Shown here in pieces: positions 31,609 to 41,815 of a stretch of 64,000 nt of DNA. The position numbers and the translations under genes are program-made. Under the pieces are notes generated by a model. The model was not told the origin of the DNA, ran no database searches, and was given only the letters and a program-made list of their open reading frames with translations. The stretch's first letter is position 1. Each line of letters opens with the position of its first letter. Source of the stretch: Phymatolithon calcareum (lineage: Eukaryota > Rhodophyta > Florideophyceae > Hapalidiales); the NCBI GenBank assembly GCA_977006965.1, contig OZ345378.1:310001-374000 (forward strand), read 5' to 3'.

Positions 31609-31780
31609 TGAAGAAGGCCTGTATTGATGCGCAGAAGGCAAGCAAAAAGCGGTTGAGCCCAAGCCCCGACAATCCCGTAGAGGACTGAGATAGGATTACC
31701 TTCAATCCTAAGTTTTCCTGCCCGCCTTTCTGGTCGGCGTCTCGTGAGCTGCACAAAGTTAGGTAGCATTTGGGGAAGCC
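31609..31780 (+). repeat. 172-bp direct repeat, copy 2
   Basis: It matches 29668-29839. It lies at the downstream edge of the R1 block. Confidence 0.65.
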
Positions 31781-32469
31781 TGTGGGGCTTTTAATAAACT
31801 TAGATTATAAAATCAAATTACAAATCCTTTTGCAAACACCTTTGTGAGCACAAGCGCTTTACGCTGTTACGGCATCACTAGGCCTTCTCGTACTATTGCA
31901 GTTCTAGTCTTTCCGGGCAGCACATGACCTATTAACATTTATTTAGGAGCCTCACAGTCTTATGACTATAAGGGCAAGGTCTCCTTTATTGCTAACTGTC
32001 TTGTCCCCAGAAACGAGGGAAACAAGAGATGTCCGCCATGTATCAATTGTAAGTTGGACCGCTGCTATGTTTCATACACGATGCGGCTACGAACACCAAA
32101 GAAAGTATCATAGCATCATCAGTTTAGTGGATTTCTATTGGTGCATCTTCGAAAAACTGACGCCGAACAGGGGAAACAAATCCCGTGTTTCCCCCATTCC
32201 GAGGAAACAATTCCCATGTTTCCCCCAATCCGGGGAAACAAATTTGCCGCGGACATGAGCACAAGGTGTTAGTGCCTCCCCAGCTTCATCTACATTTGAT
32301 ATTCCTGCAACAAGAATCTTGCGTACACGAGGTGTGTGGCAGGCTCGACTTTTGAATAACAAGTCACTTGTTTGAGGTTCATTTTGAACTGAAATTGCCG
32401 CACCCGTGGTTGTCAGCAACTGGGGTGCACACGAAGCGTCGCAGCACGAGGACGGTTCGTGGTCGCAAA
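31781..32469. other. intergenic region with a minisatellite
   Basis: No gene is seen. At 32169-32244 a unit of about 35 bp alternating GGGGAAACAAAT and TGTTTCCCCC is repeated about twice, so the array is also partly self-complementary. It precedes the Cys-rich orphan gene. Confidence 0.6.
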
Positions 32470-34015
32470 ATGTGTCAAGTGCAGGATTGCAGCGTCCCGG
32501 CCGTATGTGACGGTTGCGGAGGATGCAACGCGCACTTGTCGTGCAAATGTGCACATGGCAACTGCGCTGACGTCGAGGGAGACCTCCGATGTCATTGTTG
32601 TCCGGTGGACTGCCAGTGTTCTCCCGTGTCCAGCGGCTTAATCAGCCTATCGGAAGACAGGTGCCGTTACATGGGGGGCGCCGGCGTCCGAGAAATGCGT
32701 ACGCGGTTCGGCCATCATTCGACTCCGGTCTTCGACTGTGTGGAAGTGAGAGAGGACGGAGTGTGGGCTGTGATAGACAACGCTGTCACGAAAATAGGCC
32801 GTCTAGGCGACCTGCCGGTGCGTCATTTCGCTTTCAACATCTCGGCGAGGGTTCAGAAGTGGGTGACCCCGGCCGAAGCAGATGTGATTTGCGACTTCCT
32901 GAAGGCTCTCAGAGATTGCGAGGTCCACTGGGGGGGGGATCGGAGGAGTTGTAAAAACCGGAGAGCCTCGCGCGGGTCACCGACCGGTGTATATCCGACA
33001 CAACGGGTGGTTGGTGGTGCGGAGCGAGGATCTCGAGATACACAAGCCGGCACTAGAGCGCTTCGGGTGTGTTAGCCCGGGCAGGCTTGAAAAGTTGGTC
33101 GGCTCGGCCCAATCCCCACGCGGACCAGAGACGACGTATTGTGGTCTACACCTCTTCGCGGCACCGACAAGGGGAACCACCCTAGTCTGGCAGTGTAGGG
33201 GTACCGTGCAGTCGGCGGTCAGGCGGATAACCAGGAACTTCTGGTACAAGAAAGGGGGACCTCACTACGTGTGTCCTACAACACGCAGCCAGTGGTACGA
33301 GGGCGGAGCCGTCTGTGGATACTTCGAGAACCACGAAGAGGTTGTGAGGCTGAGGTCCGTGCCGGGGATGATAATGTTGGCCCCAGGACTAGAGGAGACG
33401 GTAGCCCCAGACTGGCCACCATTGACTGTAGATATGGATGTCGGGTGCCGGTCGTGCACCCTTGCGGAAACACGCGAGGAAGGTGTCATCGAGCAGGGAT
33501 GGAGACCGTTGTTTATATCCAACTCCGCTCGCGGACCCCGAGGCAGGTGTCTGGAGAGGCGCCTAGCTATGGGATATTTTACGAAATGGGTGGCACTAAG
33601 ATGTGTAGAGAAAGCCTATCAGCTCATGCATTCCCGTGGTACGCTAGTGACCTCAGGTCGTCTAGTTAGGTACAGCGGGACCGGGCTCAGAGAGGTGATA
33701 ATGTGGGCGGCGAGCCGAAAGGGCGCAGTTCATGACGCCGTACACGCATGTTACCTAGGCAGGAGCGATAGCCTCAGCGACGGAGCACGGCTCGCCACCA
33801 CGGATGTGGAAAGCTTCCTGGGCACGGCAATAACTCACGACGGCCGGACCTGGCGAGGTGGCACGGGAGAAGAAGTGTTCTTCTCGGAACCAGAGAACGG
33901 GGTAGGACACGTAGCAACGAAGCCCGCAGAAGGAGGATTCAAGTCTACCGGACCACGCCCGGGACTACGGTACAACGGCTGGGAAAGGGATGCGCTTAGA
34001 GTGGAATTCAGATAG
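32470..34015 (+). pseudogene. orphan Cys-rich protein gene, frame broken at a G9 run
   Basis: The frame from ATG at 32470 begins MCQVQDCSVPAVCDGCGGC and is followed by more CxC and CxxC pairs (CKCAHGNC; CHCCPVDCQC). This suggests a zinc-binding N-terminal domain of about 55 residues. The frame leaves at a run of nine G (32930-32938) and would stop at 33075. Coding character continues one frame over through VYIRHNGWLVVRSEDLE, HLFAAPTRGTTLVWQ, NFWYKKGGPHYVC and GYFTKWVALRCVEKAY to the stop at 34015. With eight Gs the product would be 514 aa. No known family is recognised. A repeat tail (34069-34510) shared with 7.85-8.23 kb follows, suggesting a mobile or viral-like element. The G-run may be a real mutation, a sequencing error or a slippage site. 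Confidence 0.6.
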
Positions 34016-34068
34016 CCGATCTCGCAGCGTGCGTGGGGCAGAGACGTCATACTGGACTCCGCCTACGC

Positions 34069-34510
34069 CAGGTCGGCAAAAGCGGCGAAGAAGGCCGGAG
34101 TCCAAATCAAGGTCGGCAAAAGCGGCAAAGAAGGACAGAGTCCAAATCAAAGTCAGCAAAAGCGGCGAAGAAGGACGGGGTCCAACACACGCAAGAAAAA
34201 GCTGGCGAAGAAGGCCAAGCACGTATTGCGAATCACCTTCGAGTGTATGGAGCACTGTAGACAGGCAATGATGCAGTGGCGCCAGAAGCTGCAGGAATAG
34301 GCGACCTAAATTCCGACATAGGTTCTGCGAGCAGGAAGCACGCAATAGGCTTCCAGCAAACCCTATGGATGGAAGGCAATGGGAAGCCTACTTAAGCAGT
34401 TCCCCCTTCGTAGTTTTAGTAGAGACCATCTCATCTTCTCATCGGAGAGAGATAACCCCTTTTCAAGATAAACCCATTCTTTATCTTATCACTCCCAGTG
34501 ATTACAGGGC
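34069..34510 (+). repeat. Lys-rich minisatellite and element 3' tail
   Basis: A unit of about 39 bp with AAAGCGGCGAAGAAGG and GAGTCCAAATCAA cores repeats about three and a half times (34069-34210). It is followed by the terminus with ATCGGAGAGAGATAACCCC and CACTCCCAGTGATTACAG. The same arrangement occurs in short form at 7925-8230. In one frame the repeat encodes AKAAKK-type basic sequence. Confidence 0.65.
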
Positions 34511-34669
34511 GACGAGTAGTTCGTCTATATATTTCGATTTTCCTGGTCTCTTCATAGCTCTATTCTTCTCAGGATCTGGGACACAAATTCGAACGAATAT
34601 TCGAGATCGACAGTGCTGACATGACATCTCGGAAACAATAATTTTAGAACCTTGATGGTGTTTAATTGA

Positions 34670-35934
34670 AGCTCCCTTTGTCAATTATCATTGCACCTGA
34701 GAGATTTTTCGTTGCGCTAAAGTACAATGCTTCGCTTACGTTCTCATTTAAGTAGTTGTTTTCGGACATTTTCTTTGGACAGTATCAACTGCCATTTCCA
34801 GCTACTCTTTTTGAATATCGGAAAGTCGATGTTTGGACATCAAGTTTGAAATATCCTTGAGTGCTTCACCTGGTTCGGAATCTTCGTTTCTTTTTTGCTC
34901 TTGCAAGAAGCGCTGAAATAACCACTGCGTGCAAAGAAGCCTGTGCTTCGCATTTTTGAGGGTGAGAAATAGTGGTAGCTCGTTCTTGATGGGCTGGGGA
35001 GGGCGCCGGCCCTCCCGTCCAGCGCCTTTAGGGGATATTTGATGATTTTATTTTGAGAGCTCCCAAAGCCTCACCTTGGAGTAACGGGGCAGCTCTTGCG
35101 ATAATCTCTAAGCTAAAGTCCTCTGGCTACCCGAATCGTTCTTGATTCGTAATTCTCTCCCAACAAGAGCTCCTGTGAGTCTCTTGCACTCAAACTCAAT
35201 GTCTGTACTCATCTTCGACGACGCTAGAGTACGTTGTAAGGCGACTAGTTCGATCACCGTGGTAATCCCACAGTAGGCACCCAATACTGATTTCCCCCAA
35301 AGGGGTGCTCGGTTGAATGTCAACCTTAGGCACCTTAAACGTGTTGTTCTTTCTCCTATGTAAAAGATCCCTGGTACCTTGCCTTCAATAGGAATCTTCA
35401 TTGATCTGCCTTCTTCATTTTCCCATACCTTAATTGTTTCTTCTCTCCTCCTCTTCTTCGTGACAGATCCCTCCCGGGCTTTCTGAAGGGCTTGTCGCAG
35501 GTCTTCAAAAATCTTGAGATATTCAATATCCTTCATTGCTTCCTTTACGTCCTCATCTCTTCCAAAGTACTCTTCTGTTTCTTCAAGGCGCTTTTTGTGT
35601 TTTACCAGGCTTAATGCAAACCTTTCTGCTTGATGACGTCTCCTCATCTTTGGTGGTCCCAGTCGGCACAGAACTCGCATTCTGTCCCGGCGGTGTTCGG
35701 CATTATTGGAGGGAGACATGCCTCTCATTCTTCTTTTGCGTTCTTCTGCATTCTTACGTTTACCTTTGTCGTGGCATCTAGTTTGCGCGCAAATACCTTT
35801 ATAGAGGTACAGAGAAGAGCTTTGTGAAGCACATCGTTTGTCGCGTTCAATATTGCCAGTCGTCTTGTCCCCTTGGGAAGCTCAAGTGCCTGTTTTCCTC
35901 CAAGTGTCTGTGCTGTTATGAACTTGGAGCTCAA
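34670..35934 (-). mobile_element. R2-family element, copy B (most complete)
   Basis: Three coding-like parts lie in order on the minus strand. The first is an open stretch 35934-35725 (GGKQALELPKGTRRLAI, FARKLDATTKVNVRM). The second is a 206-aa frame 35728-35108, whose ATG overlaps the stop of the first in ATGA. The third is a C-terminal region about 35000-34770 with WLFQRFLQE, LSDIQKE, a stop, and VDTVQRKCPK. The third part and the flanking GGAGGGCCGGCGCCCTCC palindrome recur inverted at 51.5-51.8 kb. No transposase or RT motif is recognised. Confidence 0.6.
35108..35728 (-). CDS. R2-family conserved protein, 206 aa
   Basis: ATG at 35728; 206 codons without a stop. The N-terminal third is basic and helical (RMRVLCRLGPPKMRRR; HKKRLEETEEYFGRDEDV). 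The middle part is the most conserved with copy A (RTTRLRCLRLTFNRAPLWGK). A further conserved segment is FECKRLTGALVGRELRIK. A third, degraded occurrence of the last segment lies at 51315-51440 (YESKRATRTLVGREMRIK). Conserved across three dispersed copies with stops only in some, it was a real protein of a mobile element. Function is unknown. Its start overlaps the upstream frame's stop (ATGA), as in some retroelement ORF pairs. Confidence 0.6.
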   Translation of the reverse strand: MRGMSPSNNAEHRRDRMRVLCRLGPPKMRRRHQAERFALSLVKHKKRLEETEEYFGRDEDVKEAMKDIEYLKIFEDLRQALQKAREGSVTKKRRREETIKVWENEEGRSMKIPIEGKVPGIFYIGERTTRLRCLRLTFNRAPLWGKSVLGAYCGITTVIELVALQRTLASSKMSTDIEFECKRLTGALVGRELRIKNDSGSQRTLA

Positions 35935-36179
35935 ATGCTCTTGGCGTAGTTAGAACCTTGATGAGGTCAAAGCAGTTCTTCGCAATACATGGAAAATGTA
36001 AGCCCGACATTCAAAACAAATTGGGAGAGCGTATGTCTAGACTTTCGACACAATTTCTCATGAAGGAACTAATTAGAAGATCTCAAATTTTCCTAAAGTC
36101 ACTAGGCCACATTGAACGGTCCCAAAACATTTGCGGGGCCCCTCTAGCTACATACAGTATGGCTTTTTTTCTGAATAGC

Positions 36180-36870
36180 TAGTGTCTAGTTTACTGAAAT
36201 TTTCCCTCAATTGAGGGTATGTGATTCATATAATTTTTTGCAAACGAAAGCTCTCCAACATCAGGCTTTTCGACAGCGTTAAGCTTATGGATAGCAACAA
36301 CGCGCTTCTTGAAACAGTCTCAACCAAATGAATGCGACAGATGCATGTTTCGCCACCATAAAGCTTGCTACATGATGAACATATGGCAGTCATTTTCCTC
36401 ACTTTGCAAACTTTGCGGTTGATTTGCGCCGCATATGTAGTCGTCATGGCATTCGAATTCTTCCTTTTCTTCTCGGTGGGAATGAAGCGGGTTCAAACAC
36501 CGCTCTCTAACGCAATTGTGCGATATGAAATGAATGAATGTTGACGAGTCGTACTGGAGTTAAATGCAGTATCGATGAATTCCAGGATCAGTACTTCATG
36601 TTATCTTTGCTGCATCACGCGCTGCTGACACTCTGGATGACCTTCAGGGATTAGAAACGAGTTATCAACCAAGAAAGTTGCCGGATGTGCTCACACGAAA
36701 CGACCATTGGAGCAGTGGGTTCGTCGTTCGACGCCGAAATATTCTCGGCCGTCTGAAGTTTTGAGGAGGTAGAACACTTGCGAATCCCATGCGTACACCA
36801 CATTCGCTTGTTTGCAGACAGAAGAAGCGTCCTCGATGCGCTGATCAAGCAACGATGGATGTATGGGAAG
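36180..36870 (-). pseudogene. transposase-like relic (possibly MULE SWIM region)
   Basis: On the minus strand 36860-36700 reads RIEDASSVCKQANVV, then WDSQVFYLLKTSDGRE, YFGVERRTHCSNGRFV and a stop. This resembles the region around the SWIM-type finger of MuDR-like transposases. Nearer 36230-36447 is a Cys-rich frame (TAICSSCSKLYGGETCIC). The assignment is weak: only short motifs remain and no catalytic residues are seen. Confidence 0.3.
36182..36219 (+). repeat. left member of a terminal-inverted-repeat-like pair
   Basis: GTGTCTAGTTTACTGAA is followed shortly by the perfect palindrome CCCTCAATTGAGGG. The reverse-complement arrangement (CTAGTTTACT plus two CTCAATTGAG palindromes) lies at 41477-41534, 5.3 kb away. 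No matching target duplication is seen. Confidence 0.5.
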
Positions 36871-37214
36871 ATGACAAGCTGTCGGACACTATGGGAAGGC
36901 TGATTGATGACATGATCACTTTCGAAGCAATTTGGATCCTAAGCTACTAAGGGCTCCCTGGGAACTAAAAAACGGACGGCCTTGATCGAAAAGGCATTAC
37001 GGAGTCAAGTCTGGTGACGCATCAAAATATACCCCTAACCATAGAATCTGCGTGGTCGATTGTCAATCGGCACAAGTCGACAAAGCTTAGGAGTATGCAG
37101 TTGTTACACTCAGAGCGCAATATAAGCCACAAGCACGCTGCAACTACTCTCAATCAACTTGCCGCACTATGTTGCTCGCTGGTAACAGTTTTTCAAGATG
37201 TTACTGTTGACTAT

Positions 37215-40200
37215 GACCCTATTCATTCATTCATTCTGCCTTTTCCCCTAATGGGTCTAGCAGCGATTCGAGGGTCTGAGTTTTTTCCACTCTATTCTAT
37301 TGTTAGCGAGCTGGACTGCGGTTTGGACGTCTAGGCTAGGTAGGTCACCAAAGATTGATTCAGGTGTTGGTCTGACGCATTGAATCAGCACCTGGCGGAC
37401 CAGGCGGCGTTCGTCCCATTCTAAGAATGTGACCAAGCCAGTTCCAACGAAGGTCTCTGGCTCGCATTATCACGTCTATGGTGGGTGTCCTGGCCTCATC
37501 GGCAATTGGCCTTTTCGAGATTCTCGAGAGCATCTTGGCACTTGTTGACTTGAGTTTCTTCAGCACTTTTTCCGTCAATTTCCATGATTCGCAGCCATAT
37601 AAGAGCGTGGATAGAACAGAAGAACCAAAAAGACGAAGTCGTAGACCTGTGGGCAATTTTCCGCTCGTCAGAACTCGTTTGAGTTCTCGATAGCGAGACC
37701 AAGCGATTTCGACGCGGTGGTTGACAGGAACGAGAGGGTCTCCGTCTTCCGATTGCATTACTCCAAGATACTTGAAATGCAGGGTATTTCCCAGGTCGCC
37801 GGCGTCTAGCTGTACGTGCTCCAGTTTGTTCTGTGCTGCTTTCCGTTTTGCTGCTTTCACCAGCTTGTCTGCGAGAGATCCTGAACGGGACGCGATCCTC
37901 CGAGCGGGGGGTGACACAAGACCCCACTCCTCCTCTGTGAGTCGAAGAGCTTCGCGTGGCTCGTCGTCAAAGTATTCGACTGAGACGCGCATTTTGGCCC
38001 CGTCATTTATCCGCACTATGGTGCTCATGTGCCAGTCGAACCTTCCGAGATCGTCCAGTTTTCTGATCGCAACTTTAGCTCCAACGGGCGGACATGATAA
38101 TGGATCAGTCCTCGTAGCTTCTAGGGGCGTTCTGCAGTGTAAGCGACGGTGTGTCTCTAAAGAGTTTGCGTACGGAAATTTTCTTTCGCAGGTGTTGCAC
38201 TTGAACTTGAAGTCCATTGCTTCCACGTCTTCTTCCGTTGTGCGTGCTACTCTCGTTGACTTCCGAATGTGCTGCACGAAACTCTTATGGGCGGCAATTT
38301 AGTGAGAGCCGCTGTTGAGCAGTCTCAGGATTATCGTCCAGAAAGGCGACGTCGTCAGCGTATTCGAGTTTGTCGATTCGGAGTGTACTCGTGAGAGAGA
38401 TGCCGGCAGAGGCGGGTTTGTGTCTTCGGAATTTTCTGTCGAGGGCTATAATGAAGCAGAGAGGACTTATTATGTCTCCTTGAAGAACTCCTCGCTCTAT
38501 ACGAACTTTCCTCGAGAAAACCTTTGTGCTCCGCCACGAAGCTGAGCTCGAACTGTGACGCTTGCCATTGAGTACATGAGCGATACCAGCCGAACGTATT
38601 TTTCAGGACAGGCGTAGGCGCGAAGAGATGACATAAGAAAATCATGGTCGATGGAGTCAAATGCCGCTCTGAAGTCGATGTATGTAATCGTTGCCGTACG
38701 CCCTTCTTCGAGCAGCCGTTCCACTGTCCATGCTAAAATGCACGTATTGTCGCGGCATCCACGGGTTTTTCGGAAGCCAGCCTGTGTGTCTGGCAATAGT
38801 TGTTCAATGAACGGGGCCACTCTATGAAGGAGGCACATGGAGAAGATCTTGAACGCGTGAGAAAGGAGGCAAATTGCCCTATAGTTCTTCCTGTCGTCCT
38901 TTGACCCTTTCTTGTGCAACATGACGAGGGTTCCGACAGCTAGCTCGGACGGCATCTGTTCCGTCTCCCATATCTCTTGCAGCAGGGAGGTCAGCTCACT
39001 TGCCGCTTCTTTCGACGCCTTATATGCCTCAGCAGGGATACCGTCAGGCCCGGGAGCCCTGCCGTGCCGCATCCGTCCGATGCAAGTGCCGACTTCTTCC
39101 GCTGAGAGCGGGGGAGTTCGTTCGGACAGATTTCGGGAGCTCGGTGGCACGTCTGTGCCATTATGCTTCGCGAATTTCTCTTGGATGAATTTTGCCCATT
39201 CTTCCACGGCTGTTTTCGCTGACACTATTAGTTCTCCGCTTTCCGTCCTTGATGGTTGCACGAATGCCGCACCTGTGCGTTTTGTGGAGAGCCGTTTCGT
39301 TAGCCGGGATGCTTTGGAGTGGTGGCCTACAGAGTTCGCCTTTTCGAGCTCTTTCACAAGAGCTTCGACCTGTTCTCTATAGTCACGCCTGCATGATCGG
39401 CTGATGCTTCGGGTGATTTCCCTCCGCTCAGCGTCAGGTATGCTGGTTCCAAGCTTTGCACGGCTTTTGAGCAGCTCACATGTCCTTGAGGAGGGTGCCC
39501 AGTGCTTTCGGTCTGGGAGGGGTCTCACATCTGGTAGCACTTCTGCTGCGCTGCTCACTGCCTGTCTGAGGCGCTTCCATTTTGCATCGGTGTCGTTGGC
39601 TTTGGCTGCCGTGTCTAAGGCCGCCCGGATCTTTTGGTCGAATCTCACTGTGAGTGCGTGTCCCTCGCGCGCCTTGCCAAAACGCAGAGCGCAGAAATCC
39701 TTCCTTTTCGCCCGGTGCATAGATGCCAGGCGGTGCTGGAATACAGCCGATAGTAGTCCATGGTCGTACTTGCCTCGGCCGAAGCGGCGGATGCTGGGGC
39801 CCCAGCGGACTTTGCACGACCTAAGCGATGAGGACCATCTTGCGGAAAGAAGGATATAGTCTATCTGGGATGGAGCGAGGCTCGGTACCTTGTTTATATA
39901 GGTACAGGGAGCTTTATCCCCCTTTGGTTGGAAGTATGTCGACATCGCCCGAAGACGGTGTTTCACCATTATTTCTTCCAATCTTCTTCCTCCATGGTCA
40001 GCCTTAGTGTGCATGCACCACTTTCCGGTGAGATCCCCGATGTGCCGTCTAAGTCTGGAGTTGAAGTCACCCATAAGGATGACAGCATCTCTTGGTGGGA
40101 TCTTATCGAGAAGGTCATCCAGCTGACAGTACGTGTCCACCTGTGCTGGTTCCGTGCGTCCTTTGTGCGGTACGTATACGCATATTACGAATAGGTTGAA

Positions 40201-40578
40201 CGGCCGCCCGCGGAGGCGTGCGAAGACAATCCGACTTCCGATCGATCCGGAGTGCGTGACAGCCCTTCTTGCCTTGGGCGAGAGGGCAATACAGCAGCCA
40301 GAGTATCGGTCTGCAGGAGAGGGTCTTTCAGAGTAGATAGCGCAAGGGTCGGAATTCCACCCGTGGGTCTCCGTGAGTCCCAGAATGTCGTATTCCAAAT
40401 CCTTGCAGAGACTCATCGTGATGTTCGATAGGCCGCCGCAATTCCTTGTCGCAACGCGGAGTTTGGTGGAATAACTTACAGCTTCCCGAATGCTTTCTCT
40501 GTCTCCTGCACTCCCCTTTCGGGGCGCGTCCCCTCGCAGCAACCGAGGGGATCCTGTGCCGCGCGCGAGTGCGTGCAT
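37215..40578 (-). mobile_element. non-LTR retrotransposon (LINE) with C2H2 finger and Tudor-like module
   Basis: The first frame (40578-38497, 693 aa) has an APE-type endonuclease (RVATRNCGGLS; LTETHGWN; LMGDFNSRL; SQIDYILLS; YDHGLLS) and the first half of RT (GRAPGPDGIPAEAY, GCRDNTCILAWTVERL, TYIDFRAAFDSIDHDF). A one-base shift near 38505 leads to the next frame with RGVLQGDIISPLCF and the EYADDVAF active site. A second break near 38295, probably with a small loss, leads to the last frame (to 37360). That frame carries a C2H2 finger, a Tudor-like stretch, then the thumb/C-terminal region (KYLGVM, LLYGCESWKLT, WNWLGHILRM). The 3' end has an ATTCATTCATTC tail at 37220-37236. It is a dead copy, truncated just upstream of the endonuclease. 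Confidence 0.92.
37912..38199 (-). other. C2H2 finger plus Tudor-like module inside the LINE RT region
   Basis: FKCNTCERKFPYANSLETHR with the second His at RRLHC gives a standard C-x2-C-x12-H-x3-H finger (38199-38137). About 17 residues later comes VGAKVAIRKLDDLGRFDWHM, then a strand with RVSVEYFDDEPREA (38085-37912). This pattern, a barrel start with V-x-V, an aromatic W, then Y-F/D-D, is that of Tudor/chromo-like barrels. From established knowledge, some algal and dinoflagellate LINEs carry fingers and chromo-like domains at this place. Confidence 0.6.
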
Positions 40579-40890
40579 TACAGGACAGGAAGATCTCTAT
40601 GACCCTATATGCAAGACATGTTCTGCGAGAACCAAGGAGACCGTGGGGCATCTACTCCTACGCTGTAGTGGACGGAATGTATCAAGGCGCTAGAATATCG
40701 TTAGAGTTTTCACCAAAACGGTGGAAGAAATATGCATTGAGAAACGGGTCGAAGTACTTCCGTTCGTGAACAATGAGAGGCTGTTTGAAAACATCGCAAA
40801 AATCTTAGAGAGAGTAGCAAAGAGAGCCCCCAAAAGGCGCCTAGTGCTTCTGAAGACTGTGTTGCAGCTTGCTTGGTCTATTGGTTAGCT
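40573..40890 (+). pseudogene. 3'-end fragment of an RNase H-type LINE
   Basis: The frame LYDPICKTCSARTKETVGHL, LLRCSGRNVSRR matches the C-terminus of the LINE at 59.8-64 kb (LLYDPVCKMCAYGVKETVE, HCSGRTSSRR). After a TAG it continues to VLPFVNNERLFENIAKIL, ending at TAG 40888-40890. The Cys-Cys-His-Cys pattern is the C-terminal knuckle of such LINEs. It abuts, head to head, the 5' end of the minus-strand LINE, consistent with insertion of one into the other. Confidence 0.75.
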
Positions 40891-41476
40891 TTTCGTTGCG
40901 AATGGAGCTGGAAAATTGGCGTTTTCTGATGAAGGTTGGCGAAGATGAGTACTGTAAGCAGGATTTGGCAGTGCTAAACTTTTCCAGTGTGGGCTCGGTC
41001 CAAGGTGCCAGACGGGCTGAAGCACCATCATCAGGTTTTTATGAATTGAGGCTAACAATCTTGACGGTCGCAATCTTAATCTTCTTCACTCGGTGCTGAA
41101 TTAGGACCCATTTTACGCACAGTGACGTGCTTGCGAGACCACTGAACTTCTCTTCAATTACATCCTGAGCCGTACCAATCAGGTTTATTAACTTGGAAAT
41201 GACTGCCTATAGTCTACAACATTCTTCTCGACTAAGCGCGTCCGTTTCCTTGGCATGTTTGGATGCACCGATCCGTAGATGGGAGTCTTTTTCTTGCGGC
41301 ACAACAGGTCTGATTCTTAAGAGTAGACAGCACATTTTTGTTCCTAGCTCAGCACGATGTGCTTTTCAGGTAGTAGTTGCGGTACATCTCGCACAGAAGA
41401 CAAGCCCGGCTTTACGACTCTGGCGTGAGCAAGCTGTTTCGCCTTCGTGTTATAGATTTTTTCGAGCTTTTAAATC

Positions 41477-41534
41477 ACCCCTCAATTGAGGGATTTACAC
41501 TCAATTGAGGTGGTTAGTAAACTAGTCACTAGCA
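41477..41534 (-). repeat. right member of the terminal-inverted-repeat-like pair
   Basis: It contains CCCCTCAATTGAGGG, then CTCAATTGAGG, then AGTAAACTAGTCACTAG, mirroring 36182-36219. Together they could be the ends of an old DNA transposon that now contains the LINE at 37.2-40.6 kb. Confidence 0.5.
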
Positions 41535-41744
41535 GACAAGAAATACTGAACAGTACTTGCATCAAGCGAGATCAGCAGTACTTTTGTGCTTTAGGTTTAC
41601 TGTATTGACCAGCACTTAGGCGCCACTTTGATTTGGGGGATGTCTTTCAACTACCTCTGGCTGTAGTTCGCGTAGATATATCTTTTATGGGTAAACAGGT
41701 TACGACAAAGTCAAACGATGGACGGCAAGATCCCTCCGCGGAAG

Positions 41745-41815
41745 AAGAAATTAAGATTTTTATTTTTAAATAAAGTGTCGCGACACATTTGCAGTGGCTC
41801 GTGCAACTTTTCAGT
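41745..41815 (-). repeat. diverged R1a-type 3' end
   Basis: On the minus strand GTTGCACGAGCCACTGCAAAT is followed by GTCGCGACACTTTATTTAAA and AATAAAAATC. This matches the layout of the 3' ends at 10.1, 20.3, 26.3 and 30.2 kb. Confidence 0.5.

Noticed and set aside
34069-34210. CRISPR-like array of 39-bp repeats
   Set aside because: Units are directly adjacent without unique spacers and the context is eukaryotic; it is a minisatellite.
36480-36510. tRNA T-arm-like GCGGGTTCAAACACCGC
   Set aside because: No A-box, acceptor stem or anticodon arm at the right distance; no tRNA gene was recognised in the window.
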